Below, one piece after another: positions 27,914 to 31,198 of a stretch of 31,198 nt of DNA; within the stretch, counting starts at the first letter, position 1; every line of letters begins with the position of its first letter. A model generated the notes under the pieces. It worked only from the letters and a program-made list of their open reading frames with translations, searched no databases and was not told the origin of the DNA. The stretch is from Entamoeba histolytica HM-1:IMSS. Lineage: Eukaryota; Evosea; Mastigamoebida; Endamoebidae. The position numbers were made by a program, and so were the translations under genes. The DNA is taken from contig NW_001915058.1 in assembly GCF_000208925.1 (NCBI RefSeq), forward strand, positions 1 through 31,198, in the 5' to 3' direction.

Positions 27914-28624
27914 TTAAAGAACAATTTCTTCTCTATCAAATGCTTCAATTCCATTGTCAGTCTGAATTAATACCTTCCAATCTGTTGTATAGCCAACAAC
28001 CATTCCATTATATTCTTTATTAGCTAATGAAGACTTCTCAGAAACAAGTCTCAAAGTAACTTTTTTGCCATTTAAGAAATCAATAGATTTAAACTGATTT
28101 AATAAAACAGAATAACTTTGGCTAATTAATTCAAAGAATTTGTCTCTAAATGACGTCATTACTTCAACTTCATTTATTTTAGAAACATCTCCAATTTCAC
28201 TAAGACTAATAGAATAGTCAAGATCCTTCTTATAAAAATTAATTCCAATTCCAATGTTAACTAAAAAACTATTATTTTTCCATTCTGCTTCAATTAATAT
28301 TCCAAATAATTTTTTATTGTTAACATATCCATCATTTGGCCATTTTCCAAATACTTGAATCCCATATTTTTCTTTTAATACGGAACATAATGAAAGTAAT
28401 GAAACTACTCCACTTCTTCTTAATTCTTCTTCAGTTTGAGTTTGAAACATAAAAGTAAATAAAATATCATGTTTATCACTTTGCCATACTCTATTTTCTC
28501 TTCCTCTTCCTTTAGTCTGATTATGAGTATAAACAATATAACCATTTTCATGTTTTTCATTTTCCCAAATTCTTTTTGCTTCATCCATCGTTGATTCACA
28601 TGTTTCAATAAACACACAATTCAT
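27914..28624 (-). CDS. Biotin-protein ligase (BirA/BPL catalytic domain)
   Basis: A 236-residue enzyme that joins biotin, through biotinyl-AMP, to a lysine of biotin-dependent carboxylases. It carries the BPL catalytic motifs: GRGRENRVW (39-47, the biotinyl-AMP loop), KWPND (94-98), KKLFGILIEAE (104-114, with the active-site Lys) and NIGIGIN (123-129), plus a small C-terminal domain. It lacks the N-terminal helix-turn-helix of BirA repressors and the long N-terminus of fungal and animal holocarboxylase synthetases, so it is a minimal form. The start is the ATG at 28624; the frame is open to a TTG at 28654, but eukaryotes rarely start there, and a GAAC box lies between. The likely substrate in Entamoeba is the acetyl-CoA/pyruvate carboxylase fusion protein known from this genus (from memory). 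Confidence 0.93.
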   Translation of the reverse strand: MNCVFIETCESTMDEAKRIWENEKHENGYIVYTHNQTKGRGRENRVWQSDKHDILFTFMFQTQTEEELRRSGVVSLLSLCSVLKEKYGIQVFGKWPNDGYVNNKKLFGILIEAEWKNNSFLVNIGIGINFYKKDLDYSISLSEIGDVSKINEVEVMTSFRDKFFELISQSYSVLLNQFKSIDFLNGKKVTLRLVSEKSSLANKEYNGMVVGYTTDWKVLIQTDNGIEAFDREEIVL

Positions 28625-28644
28625 GACTTTATTATTATAATTTT

Positions 28645-28656
28645 TAAAGTTCAAAG
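28645..28656 (-). promoter_or_regulatory. GAAC promoter element before the biotin-ligase gene
   Basis: On the - strand TTTGAACTTTAA lies about 20-32 bp upstream of the ATG at 28624, with GAAC at 28649-28652. It resembles the AATGAACT element and overlaps the apparent upstream extension of the reading frame, which argues for the downstream ATG. Confidence 0.5.
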
Positions 28657-29150
28657 ATATCGTATTAGGGTTTATATGATAATCTTAATACAAAATTAAA
28701 CAAATAATGAAATATCAATTATTATTTGGTTATAACTATGTAATTGAATAAGAAATATAATAAATAATAATACAACGAATGAAGTAAGATAATATGAAAG
28801 AATAATAACAAAAGAAATGATATAAATGATGTTATTAATAATAAAAGAAATTATACATAATAATATAATGATAATGATATATTCATTCAACATAAAATAA
28901 GACAAAAAGAAGAATGAAAAGATAACAATAATAAAACAAAAGAAAATGATTTATTCAAACAAAACAAGAAGAAAATCTAAATAATAAATAAAACAAAAAA
29001 TTATTTATTTTAATAAAGTATGATGTGATTATATTCATTAATCAATAAATCAATAAATAAATAAATGACAATTCTATTAACACTAAATTATCTAATTTTT
29101 ACTTTTTTTTTAAATTAATTAGACTAACCAAAATTTGTTTCAAAAACCTC
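28657..29150. other. About 490-bp AT-rich spacer, no gene supported
   Basis: Between the biotin-ligase promoter and the stop codon of the membrane-protein gene. A 69-codon open frame on the - strand (28905-28696) consists almost wholly of Ile, Leu, Tyr and Phe and is explained by base composition. There are simple-sequence patches such as AATCAATAAATCAATAAATAAATAAATG (about 29039-29066). I see no RNA gene. Confidence 0.5.
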
Positions 29151-29873
29151 TCAGTTTATTTCATTATTTGATATTTCTTTCTTATCAATTCCTTTTGAAT
29201 CAGTAATAATTTTTTTCCTTAAAAGAATGAATATTACAACAAGTATTATCAGAAAACAAATTATAACAAGTAAACATCCAATCACTATTAATGTGATAAC
29301 CGATTTAGATAAGGAATTATTTTCTACTGATAGTTCAATATCAATATGAATTATTTTATTAGAGTTATCAGATGAACCAATAAATAACATCAATGGGAAT
29401 TGTTTAGATGATATATAAAGAGTTTTACCAAATTCTCCACATGAAGAATCAATTCCATCTTGAATGATATCAAAAGTATTCTTTTTATTTTGACTATCAA
29501 ATTGAGTATTATTAATAATTTTAATTAATGGCTTTGTTGTTGTTATTACAGAACAAGTAGAAATTGTAACTGATGAATGCTTTGGAATATTAATAAACAT
29601 TCCATACCCAATAATTTTAGTATTATTTTCTTTCCAAACACTTGGATAAGAATGAGAACAATCAACTGTAAATTCATATATTCCAGTATATTTAATTTCT
29701 ATTGGATTATTACTTTGTGTATTAGAATTTATTGTTGATTTTGTTGCAATAAATACAAATTCACCAGTTAAATTAGGAATGAAAGAACCTACTTGAATTT
29801 GATATAGTAAACCTTCTGTTGCATTAAATTGAATATATGAACCACCGTTTTTAGTGGGTACGAAAATTAGCAA
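29151..29873 (-). CDS. Small type I membrane protein; start codon not found
   Basis: At least 240 residues, not recognised. It has an ectodomain of about 190 residues with N-glycosylation sequons (positions 17, 34, 83, 121 and 185 counted from 29873) and three cysteines, a membrane helix at about 192-218 (TLIVIGCLLVIICFLIILVV), and a short tail with RKK and acidic residues. The frame has no ATG near its 5' end: the first in-frame Met is residue 92, inside the ectodomain. The open frame continues upstream to a TAG at 29964-29966 and encodes a hydrophobic stretch (FFCIFFLFCKLFRCIISLLIF) that would suit a signal peptide. An ATG at 29939 lies in another frame across a T-run. A frameshift (real or sequencing), a short first exon, or gene decay are possible. 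Its composition and unbroken length suggest a real or very recently real gene. Confidence 0.6.
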   Translation of the reverse strand: MLIFVPTKNGGSYIQFNATEGLLYQIQVGSFIPNLTGEFVFIATKSTINSNTQSNNPIEIKYTGIYEFTVDCSHSYPSVWKENNTKIIGYGMFINIPKHSSVTISTCSVITTTKPLIKIINNTQFDSQNKKNTFDIIQDGIDSSCGEFGKTLYISSKQFPLMLFIGSSDNSNKIIHIDIELSVENNSLSKSVITLIVIGCLLVIICFLIILVVIFILLRKKIITDSKGIDKKEISNNEIN

Positions 29874-29912
29874 AGAAATAATGCATCTAAATAATTTACA
29901 AAAAAGAAAAAA

Positions 29913-29932
29913 GATGCAAAAAAATTTGCATC
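29913..29932. repeat. Perfect 8-bp inverted repeat (hairpin) at the 5' end of the membrane-protein gene
   Basis: GATGCAAA (29913-29920) and TTTGCATC (29925-29932) flank AAAA. It lies within the presumed signal-peptide coding region, exactly where the reading frame and the only nearby upstream ATG codons disagree. It may be a sequencing trouble spot or a regulatory site. Confidence 0.5.
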
Positions 29933-29966
29933 CATAGAATATTCCATTTATTATATTTTGCTCCTA

Positions 29967-31198
29967 AAAAAAATAAAAAAATAAAAAAATAAAAAGTATG
30001 ATAAATACAGAATATATAAATATTTATGTTTATATTTTATATTCGTTTGTATTCATTTTGTATGAAATATTAATGAAATAAATGATTTGATGAACTATAT
30101 TTAATTATTTTTATTCTTTTTATTCTTTTATTTATATGTTATTTATCTATCGTATTTTTATATATTTATTTTTATATTTATTTCTCTGTTTATATTATTT
30201 ATATCATCTGTTTATCTATATATTATTATATTATTCTTATTTTATGTTTTTTATGTTTATATTATTTAGATTTTCTTATTGTTATTCTTTTCTATTTAAA
30301 TGTATTTTATTATTTGAATATTCATCTTTATCATTTTTATATTATTATCATTTATATCTATTTTCATTTTATATTTATTCTCTTTTGATTTATATTAATA
30401 TTAAATTTATCTTTTATACTTTGATTTTATTATTATATCATTTATTATCATTTCTCATTTTATTTATCATTTATTCTTATTATTCTTTTGTTTTTTTCTA
30501 TATTCTATATCATATATTCATATCATTTTCATTTATATTTTATCACTTATTATATGTTATAATAACATAACACATATTATTGAATATATAATAAACATCA
30601 TGATGAAGTTATACATATAAACAATAACATAAAAAAGAGTAAAATATTTTTCATTAATAAAATATTGTTAATCATTTTACACAATTAAATTAGACACTTT
30701 TATTGAATATTTATAATTTTTACAATAAAAATACACTATTTATTTCTTCTTTTCTTCTCTTTTATTACATCTTTGTGATTTATTATTTTTATATTCTTCT
30801 TCTACTTTATTTTTATTCTTTTATATCTTTCTCTTCTTTTTATATTATTTGTTTTTCGTTGTTTTTCTATTTCTTTCTTCTATTATTTATCAATTTTATA
30901 TTCATTTATTCTTTTTATTTCTTTTTTATTAATTCTTGAGTATTGTATATTTCTTTATTATTTCATTTATGTATTATCAAAATATATGTTTTATTGATTT
31001 TATGTTGAATAAAATATTGAATAAATCAATATTTTCATTCTTAATTATTCATTCTTTATTCTGAAATGTTGTGTATGTTTATTATATTAAATGAATATGA
31101 TGAATGAATATCAATATTATTGTTTATTTGATTTTAAAAAATAATAAATGAATATAAAATAATGAAATAATGAAGACAATGAAATGATAATGAAATAA
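29967..31198. other. 1.2-kb T-rich terminal stretch without a supportable gene
   Basis: From about 30100 to 31050 the + strand is dominated by T, with TTTAT/TTATTC-type simple sequence; G and C are very scarce. Open frames here (30136-30570 and 30703-30939) consist almost entirely of Phe, Tyr, Leu, Ile and Ser and are artefacts of composition. The - strand is correspondingly A-rich, like the sense strand of the LINE, so an old decayed retroelement is conceivable, but I find no motif on either strand. No tRNA or rRNA is seen. Confidence 0.45.

Noticed and set aside
28696..28905. 69-codon hydrophobic ORF on the - strand
   Set aside because: Composition-driven, no family, in a simple-sequence spacer.
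30136..30939. Two ORFs (144 and 78 codons) in the T-rich end
   Set aside because: Almost only Phe, Tyr, Leu, Ile and Ser; a T-rich strand lacks stops by chance. No start context or motif.
1..31198. CRISPR array, tRNA array or rRNA gene
   Set aside because: No regularly spaced repeats, cloverleaf-like or conserved rRNA sequence was seen; the tandem tRNA arrays typical of Entamoeba are absent.

Overview
The window looks like nuclear DNA of an Entamoeba species, probably the E. histolytica / dispar / nuttalli group; the species cannot be fixed from sequence alone. It is very AT-rich, has long single-exon genes with short spacers, and carries one 48-nt intron with the Entamoeba boundaries GTTTGT...TAG. 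Several genes have GAAC promoter elements just upstream of the start. It also contains a CXXC-rich transmembrane kinase of the type expanded in this genus, and an R4-type LINE with a restriction-like endonuclease, as in the EhLINE family.

Region 1 (1-9139, all + strand) is rich in signalling genes: a PP2C phosphatase cut by the left edge, an Asteroid/XPG-like PIN-domain protein, a soluble protein with a pseudokinase followed by a kinase, and a 1279-residue transmembrane kinase. A 740-bp spacer (2522-3261) holds a small G-rich hairpin ending in a T-run.

Region 2 (about 9140-14963) is repeat-derived. It has a decayed A-rich reading frame, then a nearly full-length but inactivated LINE on the - strand (about 9640-14220). 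The LINE abuts a 743-bp repeat (14221-14963) whose essentially identical inverted copy lies at 22476-23218.

Region 3 (14964-22475) is a 7.5-kb gene block bounded by the inverted repeats. It encodes an arrestin-fold protein with two WW-like modules and a C2 domain, a 108-residue unknown, a Nup35/Nup53-like nucleoporin, a 203-residue unknown (all +), and a 1022-residue helical protein (-). Each repeat lies 119-130 bp upstream of the start codon of the outermost inward-facing gene, in the same orientation relative to it.

Region 4 (23219-31198) has a Bro1/ALIX-like ESCRT protein (+), then on the - strand proteasome subunit alpha-3 (PSMA4), a biotin-protein ligase and a small single-pass membrane protein without an ATG start. 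The last 1.3 kb is a T-rich stretch with no supportable gene.

The genes are not one pathway: signalling (phosphatase, two kinases), membrane traffic (arrestin-WW-C2, Bro1), nuclear pore, proteasome and biotinylation are mixed, as expected for a compact protist chromosome. The most unusual items are the inverted repeats at paired promoter-proximal sites, the arrestin-WW-WW-C2 architecture and the pseudokinase-kinase tandem. I found no CRISPR array, rRNA or tRNA gene.
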